Assembly: GCF_022489065.1 (NCBI RefSeq)
Contig: NZ_JAKVTW010000021.1
Location: 1-64,000 of the forward strand
From: Vreelandella neptunia
GTDB taxonomy: Bacteria > Pseudomonadota > Gammaproteobacteria > Pseudomonadales > Halomonadaceae
DNA length: 64,000 nt
Reading direction: 5' to 3'
A program made the position numbers and the translations under genes. The stretch's first letter is position 1. Each line of letters begins with the position of its first letter. Below the pieces are notes generated by a model, which saw only the letters and a program-made list of their open reading frames with translations, was not told the origin of the DNA and made no database searches. This document shows, one piece after another, positions 54,143 to 62,249 of the stretch.

Positions 54143-54253
54143 TTATGCATCCATGGCGTCATAGAGCGTTCCGTGCCTAGTTTCCTTTTTGGTGAGCATC
54201 CATTGCCCAGCTATTTTCACCGAGTCACGTTTCAAATAAATTGCAAATATCAT
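54143..54253 (-). CDS. Candidate 36-residue protein
   Basis: The frame reads MIFAIYLKRDSVKIAGQWML and ends GTLYDAMDA, directly before a strong minus-strand terminator, which suggests that it is transcribed. GGAG is present but 17 bases before the ATG; that GGAG instead fits a two-codon mini-frame (ATG TCA TAA) ending eight bases before this start, so coupled translation is conceivable. No family recognised. Confidence 0.4.
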   Translation of the reverse strand: MIFAIYLKRDSVKIAGQWMLTKKETRHGTLYDAMDA

Positions 54254-54395
54254 AGGTTATGACATTTATTCTCCATAAAAACGTGAAATAGTCCCGCTTA
54301 CAACCCTGAATTCAAGATTAGTCGCTTTACTGAAGGCAGAACAATATCGAAAGCGGTAGCATCTCCTGCTTTTCTTTTCCCACCTGGTTGCCGTC

Positions 54396-55280
54396 ATGCC
54401 CTCTCGCTCTACCATCGTGCCGTTATCTAGCTTACTACTTGCCGTTGCCGCCGCCGTGGGCATGGCGACCATCGGGGTGATTTCGCGCATTACCCAGCTC
54501 GGCGCGGAAAGCATCACGTTCTACCGACTAGGTCTGGGCGCGGGCTTTTTGCTGCTTTACCTGATCATTACCCGCCGCGGCCAACATCTACGCCACGCTC
54601 CTGGCTGGGGAGTAGTAATCACCGGCGGTTTGCTAGCGTCATTTATCCTGTTTTACGTGCAGGCGATGAACTACACACAGATGGCCAACGCCATTATGGT
54701 GGTGTATTTAGCGCCGGTGTTTTCCGCGGTAATAGCGCATTTTGTCTTTCATGAGCGCCTGAGGCGCGCGCAACTCGGCTGCATAGCCACAGCACTATTT
54801 GGCTTTGCAATGATGCAGGAGTTTCAGCTAAAGCTAGACAACGGCAGTGACGCCACAGGACTAGGATTTGCACTGCTGGCGATGCTTGCCTACAGCGGCT
54901 TTATTTTGACCAATCGCGGCTTGCCGCCGCGTCATAACGGCCATACCGGTGCCTTCTGGCAGCTACTGTTCGGCGCGCTGGCAATTTTACCCTTCGCCCT
55001 GATTAAACCCGAGGGGTTAAGCGCCGCGCCTTGGCAGTGGCCGTGGCTGCTGGGGGCGGGCCTGGTGCCGGGCTTTGTCGCGCTGCTGTTTGCCGTGTTG
55101 GCGATACACCGTCTTCCCACCGCACTTTACGGCACCCTGGCCTACTGCGAGCCGCTGGCAGTGGTACTTTTCGGCTGGAGCCTATTCGGCGAAGCCTTGT
55201 CGCCGTTGCAGCTGAGCGGCGGCGCTTTGATACTGGCTAGCGGTATCATCCAAGCACGCCTAAGCCAGCGGAACGAGTAA
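54396..55280 (+). CDS. EamA/DMT-family transporter
   Basis: 294 residues with ten membrane helices in two EamA halves: first with ATIGVISRITQLGAESITFYR and MANAIMVVYLAPVFSAVIAHF, second with LAMLAYSGFILTNRG and LPTALYGTLAYCEPLAVVLF. Inner-membrane exporter of small metabolites in the RhaT/YdcZ-like group; substrate unknown. Transcribed alone. A weak hairpin with T run (55513-55544) lies downstream. Confidence 0.9.
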   Translation: MPSRSTIVPLSSLLLAVAAAVGMATIGVISRITQLGAESITFYRLGLGAGFLLLYLIITRRGQHLRHAPGWGVVITGGLLASFILFYVQAMNYTQMANAIMVVYLAPVFSAVIAHFVFHERLRRAQLGCIATALFGFAMMQEFQLKLDNGSDATGLGFALLAMLAYSGFILTNRGLPPRHNGHTGAFWQLLFGALAILPFALIKPEGLSAAPWQWPWLLGAGLVPGFVALLFAVLAIHRLPTALYGTLAYCEPLAVVLFGWSLFGEALSPLQLSGGALILASGIIQARLSQRNE

Positions 55281-56003
55281 CGGCTATTTTTGGGCCTGTG
55301 GTTCACTGGCATGAGCGGCTGGCATCACCTGTTGACAAGGGAGATCTAGCGCTCAACTGGCCTACTCGGTAACAACGTGGGCCATCGCGCACACCTCCCA
55401 TACTCAGAAGGCGCTCTGCTGACAGCGACAGAGGGCCGTAGACATATGAGATACACGAAAAGTATTTTTCAGGCGAAAATAACGTCATTTATTCACGCCT
55501 ATTGACCAAGACTCAAGATTATTTCCCCATTATCTTGAATTTTTAACCAGCGTCCTGAGGCAGAGTGCTTAGCCAAGCAGCCTTGAGGGTAATCGGACTA
55601 ACTGTCATACCAAACCAATCCCTAACCGATAAAACAGATGAATTTTCATGTGACTAGGGCGTTTGCTTTCCGGGCTGAGCCCATACACGTATGACTACTT
55701 TGCCAGTGAGCTTTGACACGGTGATGATGCGCTATTTGTTGAGGTACGCGCTCAGCGAAAATTAGCGTCGCCGCTTTGTGGCAATTTAGAAGATCTTCGC
55801 TAGTGTAATGAAAATTATGGATATAACCGTTGGCAGGTCTGTTCAAAAACAGCAACTTTAAATAATTCGATAAAAACGAATATAAACAGTACTTTTAATC
55901 AATTTTTTTATTTATTTTGCGCAGTTAATATTAGCGCACTTACTGATGCAGCACGCCATAACGATCTGATCATTGGATCCGTAAATTAAAGAGAGTATCA
56001 ACC
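55281..56003. other. Gene-free stretch
   Basis: Open frames on the minus strand (55303-55488, 55646-55855) show no recognisable protein and are not called. A weak terminator-like hairpin TCAAGAT / ATCTTGA followed by ATTTTT is at 55513-55544. The last 100 bases are AT-rich and probably hold the promoter of the secreted-protein gene. Confidence 0.4.
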
Positions 56004-56282
56004 ATGAAAAAAGTTACGCTTATTTCTGCAATTGCCATCACATTAACGTCTACTGCTGCTCTAGCGGAAAAGGGTGCGGGTGAGCTTAATGAAATCGTTC
56101 ATGCAAGCACTTCTGCAAACTACAGTACCGAAAATTTGCGCATTGCCCCAGCTGATTTGACGCTTGTGAACGGCGACGCTGCCAAAAACGCTGTTATCGA
56201 GCCTAGCTCTGAATTGCATTACTCAACTAGCAACGATGACCAGTTTGCAGCATCTGAACTGCCGGATCGTAATGCCTCTTGA
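56004..56282 (+). CDS. Small secreted or periplasmic protein
   Basis: 92 residues with a clear signal peptide (MKKVTLISAIAITLTSTAAL, cleavage after ALA). The mature part of about 70 residues is polar (NEIVHASTSANYSTENLRIA, SSELHYSTSNDDQFAASELP), with no cysteine. No family recognised. AGAG precedes the ATG. A nested hairpin and terminator lie directly after the gene, so it is a single-gene transcript. Confidence 0.75.
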   Translation: MKKVTLISAIAITLTSTAALAEKGAGELNEIVHASTSANYSTENLRIAPADLTLVNGDAAKNAVIEPSSELHYSTSNDDQFAASELPDRNAS

Positions 56283-56320
56283 AAGCAGATGAGCGCTGCT
56301 GTTTGAAACACAGCGGAGCT

Positions 56321-56381
56321 CAGCTTCATACGTGCCATTAATCCCACCGCGAGGTGGGTTTTTTTGGCACGTATGAAGCTG
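56321..56381 (+). terminator. Terminator nested in a 17-base perfect inverted repeat
   Basis: The inner hairpin CCCACC-GCGA-GGTGGG with seven T (56343-56365) is a standard terminator. It is enclosed by perfect 17-base arms, CAGCTTCATACGTGCCA at 56321-56337 and its complement at 56365-56381. Confidence 0.85.
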
Positions 56382-56711
56382 ATATAAAAATATTTCAAAA
56401 TCAAATGATTATAAGTAAAACCCTATTTTATAGACCCCGTTTCGCAAGGGGCCTATTCGCATTTAGCATCCCCTCATAACCCATATTATTTTAAATAATT
56501 CGTACGCACTAATTTGCTACCTAAATATTCAAAGAGAATTCGCTTTTTTCCAGAACAGCTGCTGGGCTCGTTCCAGAGAGTCTTGCCGATTTTTAATTGT
56601 CGCGTGGGCCATGGTCAGTTCCAGTTTGTTCGGTACCACGGTACAACACCGCGGCGCACTTAAATAAACATTTAATTTTTTCTTGAGCGGTCACTCGCTT
56701 ACAGGCTTAGC
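56382..56711. other. Gene-free stretch with a degenerate TetR-type site
   Basis: No gene seen. At 56683-56698, TTGAGCGGTCACTCGC resembles the TetR operator of 9603-9706 with four differences from the perfect copy. Confidence 0.35.
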
Positions 56712-57017
56712 CTAGCGCCACGGGAAATGCAAAGCGATGCTCAACAGTATCCGCTTGCCACGTTCTATGCGGCTGACGCTATGATCGTAGAGGTCGGGCC
56801 GGAAAAGTACCATACGGTTGAAGAGAGAAAAGATGACACGATCGGTTTCGAAAACGCCACCTTGCTGTGGCTCCTTCAGGACAAGATTTAGTTTGTAGTA
56901 GCTGCCGCTGCTCACCGGGTCGTTATGACGCATAACACTGTGGCCTTAGGGGTAGGTCACGAGATTGATTGTCAGGCGGTTTAAATCGAGCAAAGTGCGG
57001 TTAATAATACGGGCCAT
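56712..57017 (-). pseudogene. 2OG-Fe(II) oxygenase with a premature TAA
   Basis: From the ATG at 57017 (AGGA upstream) the frame reads MARIINRTLLDLNRLTINLV TYP, then TAA at 56946-56948, then GHSVMRHNDPVSSGSYYKLN and FRPDLYDHSVSRIERGKRIL to the stop at 56712. The iron ligands H-x-D (HND) and the distal H (YDHSV), plus the 2-oxoglutarate arginine (IERGKR), are all kept. Only one codon breaks an otherwise complete small oxygenase domain of about 101 residues. Divergent from the hydrolase gene that is broken in the same way. Confidence 0.75.
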
Positions 57018-57058
57018 GGGCGTTTTCCTGCAATTGATTGGCACTATTAGAGCGCATT

Positions 57059-57074
57059 TTTAGTGATCACTCAT
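57059..57074. promoter_or_regulatory. TetR-type operator in the oxygenase/hydrolase divergent region
   Basis: TTTAGTGATCACTCAT matches the perfect operator at 9691-9706 in 14 of 16 positions, including the centre AGTGATCACTCA. It lies between two divergent genes, as at the TetR locus. Confidence 0.55.
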
Positions 57075-57171
57075 TAATGCGTAAAGTGCCCTCACTTTCA
57101 CAGCGCTAGTGTTATGTCAGGAAAGATGACCTTGCAGTGACTCACTGCTATTTTTGATAGAAGAGGTCAAT

Positions 57172-58014
57172 ATGAGCAACGACATCAATACAATGGAAGC
57201 TCTACAAACACGCTATGCGATGATCGAAGGACATCGCATAGCTTACAAGGAAATGGGTGAAGGCCAGCCGCTATAGTTGATTCATGGTATCCCGACTAAC
57301 AAGCTGATGTGGCGCAATGTCATGCCGGAACTGGCCAAGCACTACCGTGTCATTGCTCCTGACATGTTGAACTATGGTGAGTCGGATATGCCGGTGGATG
57401 CTGATGTCTCTATCAATGCCCAAACCGGTATTTTCATCAAGTTGATGGAGGCGCTCGGTGTCGCACGAGCAGACATTGTGTCGCATGATATCGGTGGTGG
57501 CATCGGTCAGCTGATGGCCGTTAAACACCCTGAGCGTGTGCGTCGTCAGGTACTGATCGATAGCGTATGCTTCGATTCCTGGTCAATCCCAGAGTTTAAG
57601 CAGTTGCTGGAACCGGGTGTCGAGGAAACTACCAGTGTCGAGGAATTTATCACCACCATGCGCGGCTTCATGCCAAGTGGTGTGCATGACCCGGCAGTAG
57701 CGACCGAAGAGATGATAGAGCGCTATGTGGCGCCGTGGAATAGCGTTGAAGGGCAGGCGGCATTCTTTCGCAACATGCGTCGCCTCAACAAAGAATACAC
57801 TGAGGCCATCGCCGGTGATCTCAGGAATATCGAAATCGATACGCTGGTACTGTGGGGTGACAAAGACAGCTTCCAGAAACCGGATTATGGCCCCATGCTG
57901 GCAGATGCCATTCCGGGCGCCGAGCTGATCTGGGTGAGAGATGCCGGTCACTGGGTGACTGACGAAACACCAGAAGAGACAGCGCGTTATATCCTCGAGT
58001 TCTTCGCACGCTGA
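57172..58014 (+). pseudogene. Alpha/beta hydrolase with an in-frame TAG
   Basis: ATG 57172 opens MSNDINTMEALQTRYAMIEG, HRIAYKEMGEGQPL, then TAG (57274-57276), then LIHGIPTNKLMWRNVMPELA in the same frame to 58014. The expected family sequence is PLLLIHG, so a TTG to TAG change explains the stop. The rest is a full haloalkane-dehalogenase/epoxide-hydrolase-like fold: nucleophile Asp in SHDIGGG, VLWGDKD acid region, and the histidine in AGHWVTDE. Translation could restart at TTG 57277 but would lose the first strands. About 280 residues if read through. Confidence 0.8.
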
Positions 58015-58133
58015 GATATAGTCAAGAGCGGTGTATGCGGATTTGATCCAGCGACGCTTCGATGGTCGTTGGTCTGAGGGGTTTGCTCGATGCCGTCGAT
58101 AAATGTACCGGTTGGTTGATGCTGGAGATAGCG

Positions 58134-58445
58134 ATGAAAATTAAAGAAAAAGTTGAAATTGAAACCGTCACCGACGTGCAGTGTGATCTATGTCTCTGCT
58201 CTACTCGAGTCACTTCTGGTGGGCTTGAATTCGCTACACTCCAAGCACAGTGGGGCTACGGCACCAAGCATGATGGCGAGCAATACAAACTGCACCTCTG
58301 TGAGGATTGTTTTTTCCTCACACTAGCGAACCTAAAACAGGAGCGTCGCATACAAAATTTATTCAGCGAAGATGACGATGTAGTTTCAACCAAGGCGAGA
58401 GACGAATTAGGGCTAGTGGCGAGGGATGATTACTTTCGCGACTAA
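58134..58445 (+). CDS. Small CxxC protein, function unknown
   Basis: 103 residues from the ATG at 58134 (MKIKEKVEIETVTDVQCDLC), preceded by GGAG seven bases away; the frame upstream is not needed. Cysteine pairs CDLC and CEDC probably bind one zinc. GGLEFATLQAQWGYGTKHDG and EQYKLHLCEDCFF resemble a widespread uncharacterised family in proteobacteria. No neighbour explains its role. Confidence 0.7.
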   Translation: MKIKEKVEIETVTDVQCDLCLCSTRVTSGGLEFATLQAQWGYGTKHDGEQYKLHLCEDCFFLTLANLKQERRIQNLFSEDDDVVSTKARDELGLVARDDYFRD

Positions 58446-59319
58446 GAAGGAAATAAACCTCCCTACATATTACCCCATTCAGCTAGTATCAAGCGTCCGC
58501 TCCTGCCCCAGGCTTTGTAAAACGTAGCTATCCTCTTTACTTTCACCCCGGTCAGATCGGGGAGGTATCGATGAAACGTTTCGTCGCAGATCAATCCCGA
58601 TCCCAAGCTACGTTGTTTTCTGGGCTTCCGGATGGCTTCGTCTATGAAGTTCGTGCCTTTGATGATTGCCTTGGCGCGTGCGGCCTCAAATAGCTAGGCT
58701 TCAAAGGGGTTGATCAAAAGACACAGACGATATTCGAACCGGGGCAGTAAGTGCTTTTCCACGTTTTAACAAAAATTGATTACTATAAAATATAGTCTGC
58801 GCACCCTACAGGCCGGAGGATGAACGCTGAGCATGCTAAACGTTTATCGGCCTGTAACATCTATCATCGCCGAAAGCATGAAATTGCCTTCATTAGCGGT
58901 GTTTTTCTGCAAAGCCCAGCTCAGCATACCGAGTATCATAAGCGAGCGATCCAAAAGATTTTTTTAGTGCTCTGTGACGTGCTGCTTGGCACGCAATAAG
59001 TGAGTTAAAAATCAAACTCTTTAAGCAGCTTGAACTCTTACATTACCTTAGAAAATACAGCTTAGATTTATTTAAAATAATTGCATACTATAATAATAAA
59101 GAAACCAGAATAATTGAATACTATTATTTTTTAAATAAAAAAAATAATAACTTAAAAACCTACCCACCACTATAATCTATCTCTAAAATTATATTAATTT
59201 TTTTCAACCAGGGGTTGCGCTAATCAAAAAATGTGGTAAAAATAAAGAGAACATATCCTAAAAACTGAATCGCCTAGTTACCCTAGAGTACTTTTAAAAT
59301 TATTAATACAGGTATTTTA
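58446..59319. other. Non-coding stretch with IS remnant and AT-rich leader
   Basis: It holds the IS1182 fragment (58571-58750), then an inverted repeat TACAGGCCG / CGGCCTGTA (58807-58815, 58848-58856), then a very AT-rich block at about 59000-59310 directly before the recombinase operon. No intact gene; a 59-codon frame from 58820 has no usable ribosome spacing. Confidence 0.45.
58571..58750 (+). pseudogene. IS1182-family transposase, N-terminal fragment
   Basis: From ATG 58571 (GGAGG upstream): MKRFVADQSRSQATLFSGLP, a TAG at 58691, LGFKGVDQKTQ, and a TAA at 58748. This matches the first 60 residues of IS1182 transposases (form: FV-GEDRSQ-TLFP...LGF-GVDP). The DDE domain is gone. Confidence 0.7.
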
Positions 59320-59832
59320 ATGCTCCAAGACTGTGGTTCAAGAAGGGTTCCATTATCTCATATTGAAGTAAGTCGCCATTTAACGGCCTCTGCTCTACGA
59401 ATATTTTTAGCTCGCTCGCCGCTCTTACGAGACGTGCATTGCATGTCTGAAGAGGCAATAAACACCTATATACTTCAGCATCCTCCGATAGTTTATGAGA
59501 ATAAAATGGGTAATAATAGAACTCAACTCTTATGTATTGCTAACCTGTTTCCTTTCTATATCGCCAAACGCTGTCTTTCCGAGAGCGAAAAAATTCGAGT
59601 CACTTTCGTTGATGCACCACTCAGTAAAAACACAGATTCCCTAGCACTTTTGTTAGCGCTATCAGCAGAAACGTGCCATGCGATTTCTCCAAAAGAGTTA
59701 TCTCACTACATCATGTCGTTATGGGAAAACTTAGCCTCTTCTGATCCCATAGCATTAATGACCTTGTCTGAAAAATTCAACAGTAAATCTTCTTTTTGTG
59801 AGGCCGTTGGCATCAACAGACGAGATTTTTAA
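59320..59832 (+). CDS. Unknown protein, first gene of the recombinase operon
   Basis: 170 residues, MLQDCGSRRVPLSHIEVSRH to the end GINRRDF. No family recognised with confidence. CMSEEAINTYILQHPPIVYE and NNRTQLLCIANLFPFYIAKR resemble, faintly, ParB-like N-domains; SEKFNSKSSFCEAVGINRR at the end looks like an HTH. The gene stops 15 bases before a large recombinase gene with its own AAGGGGA site, so they share a transcript. It may be a DNA-binding helper or directionality factor of the element; that is a guess. Confidence 0.7.
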   Translation: MLQDCGSRRVPLSHIEVSRHLTASALRIFLARSPLLRDVHCMSEEAINTYILQHPPIVYENKMGNNRTQLLCIANLFPFYIAKRCLSESEKIRVTFVDAPLSKNTDSLALLLALSAETCHAISPKELSHYIMSLWENLASSDPIALMTLSEKFNSKSSFCEAVGINRRDF

Positions 59833-59847
59833 AGGGGACGTTAAACC

Positions 59848-62249
59848 ATGATAAACAATGAGGAGCTTAATGCGCTTTTAGAGCAACTGATTCAACCCCG
59901 TAAAGACTATTTTGCTTTTGAAAAAATTCAGGCTTTACTGCCGTTGGTCTGCACACACGTTGCTAACATAGGTAAGGATTGCTGGGATTCATTGGGGCTT
60001 TTAGCGCTAGCAGAGGGACTCAACAGTAGTCAATTATCGCTGATATCACAGCCAGGCCATGGCGAGAAAGGGATTCATGGTTCAAACCCTATTCATGGTG
60101 TTTTATATCAGTTCATTAAAAAACGCGACGATATAGCACAGCTTAATGAACGCCTGCTCCTGCTCGCCCACATCATTAATGCTGCGCGTCAGTGGCGTAA
60201 AGATATGCAAACTGCTGAATCCAGCGATAATTTCTTTGAACAACGCAATAAACGCCTCAAACAAACGACTTACCTTAAAAATCTTGAATCTGCATGCAAA
60301 GTGGTCCGCCGCATTGATGACGATTGGCTGTTCTTGTTATCACCGCCAAATCAATCAACGGAAATTTTGTACAAGCGCTGCGATGCTTTTATCGGGGATA
60401 ATGATAAGAGCCAACAAGAAGGCTATATCAAAGAATTAGCCCGTTTTTTTGCCTATGCCCTCAATCGTCGGCAACCACGACGCGGCTATCAAGAAACTGG
60501 CTCTGATGAACTCCAAAAAGCGCCAATAGCACATCGCAAGCGCCACTTCGATGATGACCCTGATGAAAGCTGGCGCGAAACAGCCAACTCAGCTATCACA
60601 CTTCCACCCGATATAGACGAAAAAACAAAAGATACGCTGCGTACCTCCGGTTTATCTACCGTGGAGGAGCGTCCGGCCACTGAGCTGACCCAAAATGACG
60701 CCCCGATTAAAGCAGCGGAGGGTGACAGCTCGTTACAGGCCGTATTTCGCGCACGCAGCCAACAAATATTTCAGGATAAAGCTGCCCAACTACTACCAGG
60801 GCGCTGGGAGCAGTTGAGTGCTTTTGACCTGCACCAGTTAATGCTGCAATTGGAGCAAAAGAAACCCTCTCTGCGTCAATGGCTTAAGTGTGTGGTCGGG
60901 CTGTTATTAATGACAGGGCGTAGTCTCGACAGTGTGCTGAACACACAGGTAATCAAACACTTTGAGTGGATCCCACAGGTCATTACCGACCAAACAATTT
61001 ACGTTTTACCCAGTGAGTTAGCGTATTGGGTATCAGGGGTTTACCGACCAGAAAATAGTCGCCAGTTGACAGGAGATTGGCCGGTTCATATGCGCATTAC
61101 ACAAGATCGTCTAGCGCTGCCCGTTCCGCCAATGTTTTGGCGGCTCATAAAGCTAAAAGTACTCCACCTCGCGGTAAGAGTTAATAAACGCTCTATGCCA
61201 CTGTTTCCAAAAGATTATCGGGAAGAGCTGAAGAATGAGACGAAAGCACTGCTCTCTGACACTAACCGACAAACTGGGTCGCGGTTAACCGCCCATCGCT
61301 TGGGTGTCCACCTTTTTAATACGCTCAACCACGGTGATGCTGATTTAACAGCGGCTTGCTTGCTAACGGCACGAGTTCCCTCATTCGGTCAGCAAGCGTC
61401 TCTTTATTATTATGCGCCGCACGTGAAACGACTTGAACAGCTCTATATCCGAGCTATGGAGGCCATCGCATGGCAATGTTCTACTGATCCGTCATCAGAA
61501 GCTGAGCCCTCCCAAGCTATCGCATACGCTACCCCCCGCTATGATACAGCCAACTATGTGGGCTCTAATCTAGTACCCAGAGCAGCATACGTAAGCGATC
61601 TTGTTACTAATATGCAACAGCAGATTAAGGTAGCTAAAAAGGGGGCAAGGCCGGCCACATTGTTCAACATGCACAATGCCTACGTGGCATATACCGTGGC
61701 CATGCTGATGTTCTCGACAGGGTATCGAAGCGTTCGTGACCCACTGCCAAACTGGGAGAACATTTCGCTATCGCGGCGCATGATCATCATTGCCGACAAA
61801 ACCGACGATCAACAAAGCCATGCGCGGTTTTTACCACTGACTAGCCTTATAGTCGAGCAGCTCCAGCACTATCAACGCCACCGCCAGGGTCTTCTTGGCC
61901 TGGCCGCTTAACGTTCTTTCTCCAACACCAGTGGAATACGCCGTTCATGTTCCTGGATCAATACGGTAATCCAAAAGAAGTCACTCCAACCCGGCTACAT
62001 GACCATTTGCAGTGGATCGACTCCCCGCCTTTAAATATCAATCGGCATTATTTGCATACGCGATTAAAAGAGAGTGACTTATCGTCGGAGGTTGTCGATG
62101 CCTTTATGGGTCATTGGGACTCAGGCCAAGAGCCATGGGCTAGCTACTCGACGTTTTGCCCACGAGAATATCAGCACCTTATCGCTTCAGTTATACAGCC
62201 CTTGATGGTGCAACAAGGCTGGAAGGCATTAAAAGGAGCGGCGCTGTGA
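59848..62249 (+). pseudogene. Very large tyrosine recombinase, split by a frameshift near 61900
   Basis: The first frame gives 687 residues to 61911. The C-terminal part continues in another frame up to 62249. Joined, the product is about 795-800 residues. The end has the catalytic pattern of tyrosine recombinases: Arg in FSTGYRSVRDPL, a beta-hairpin Lys in IIADKTDDQQ, H-x-x-R in NRHYLHTRLK, H/W in FMGHWDSGQEPW and a Tyr in FCPREY. A middle segment (about 340-530) also has recombinase-like motifs (LLLMTGRSLDSVL, TAHRLGVHLFNTL, SLYYYAPHV). The break needs a -1 shift; no clear slippery heptamer is seen, so mutation is more likely than programmed frameshifting. Confidence 0.75.

Noticed and set aside
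55646..55855. 69-codon minus-strand frame
   Set aside because: No start site, no family signal; called gene-free instead.
58820..58999. 59-codon frame starting right after GGAGG
   Set aside because: The GGAGG touches the ATG with no spacer, the sequence matches nothing known, and it crosses an inverted repeat.
61880..61920. Programmed -1 frameshift in the recombinase
   Set aside because: No X-XXY-YYZ slippery heptamer and no clear downstream stem; kept only as an alternative to mutation.
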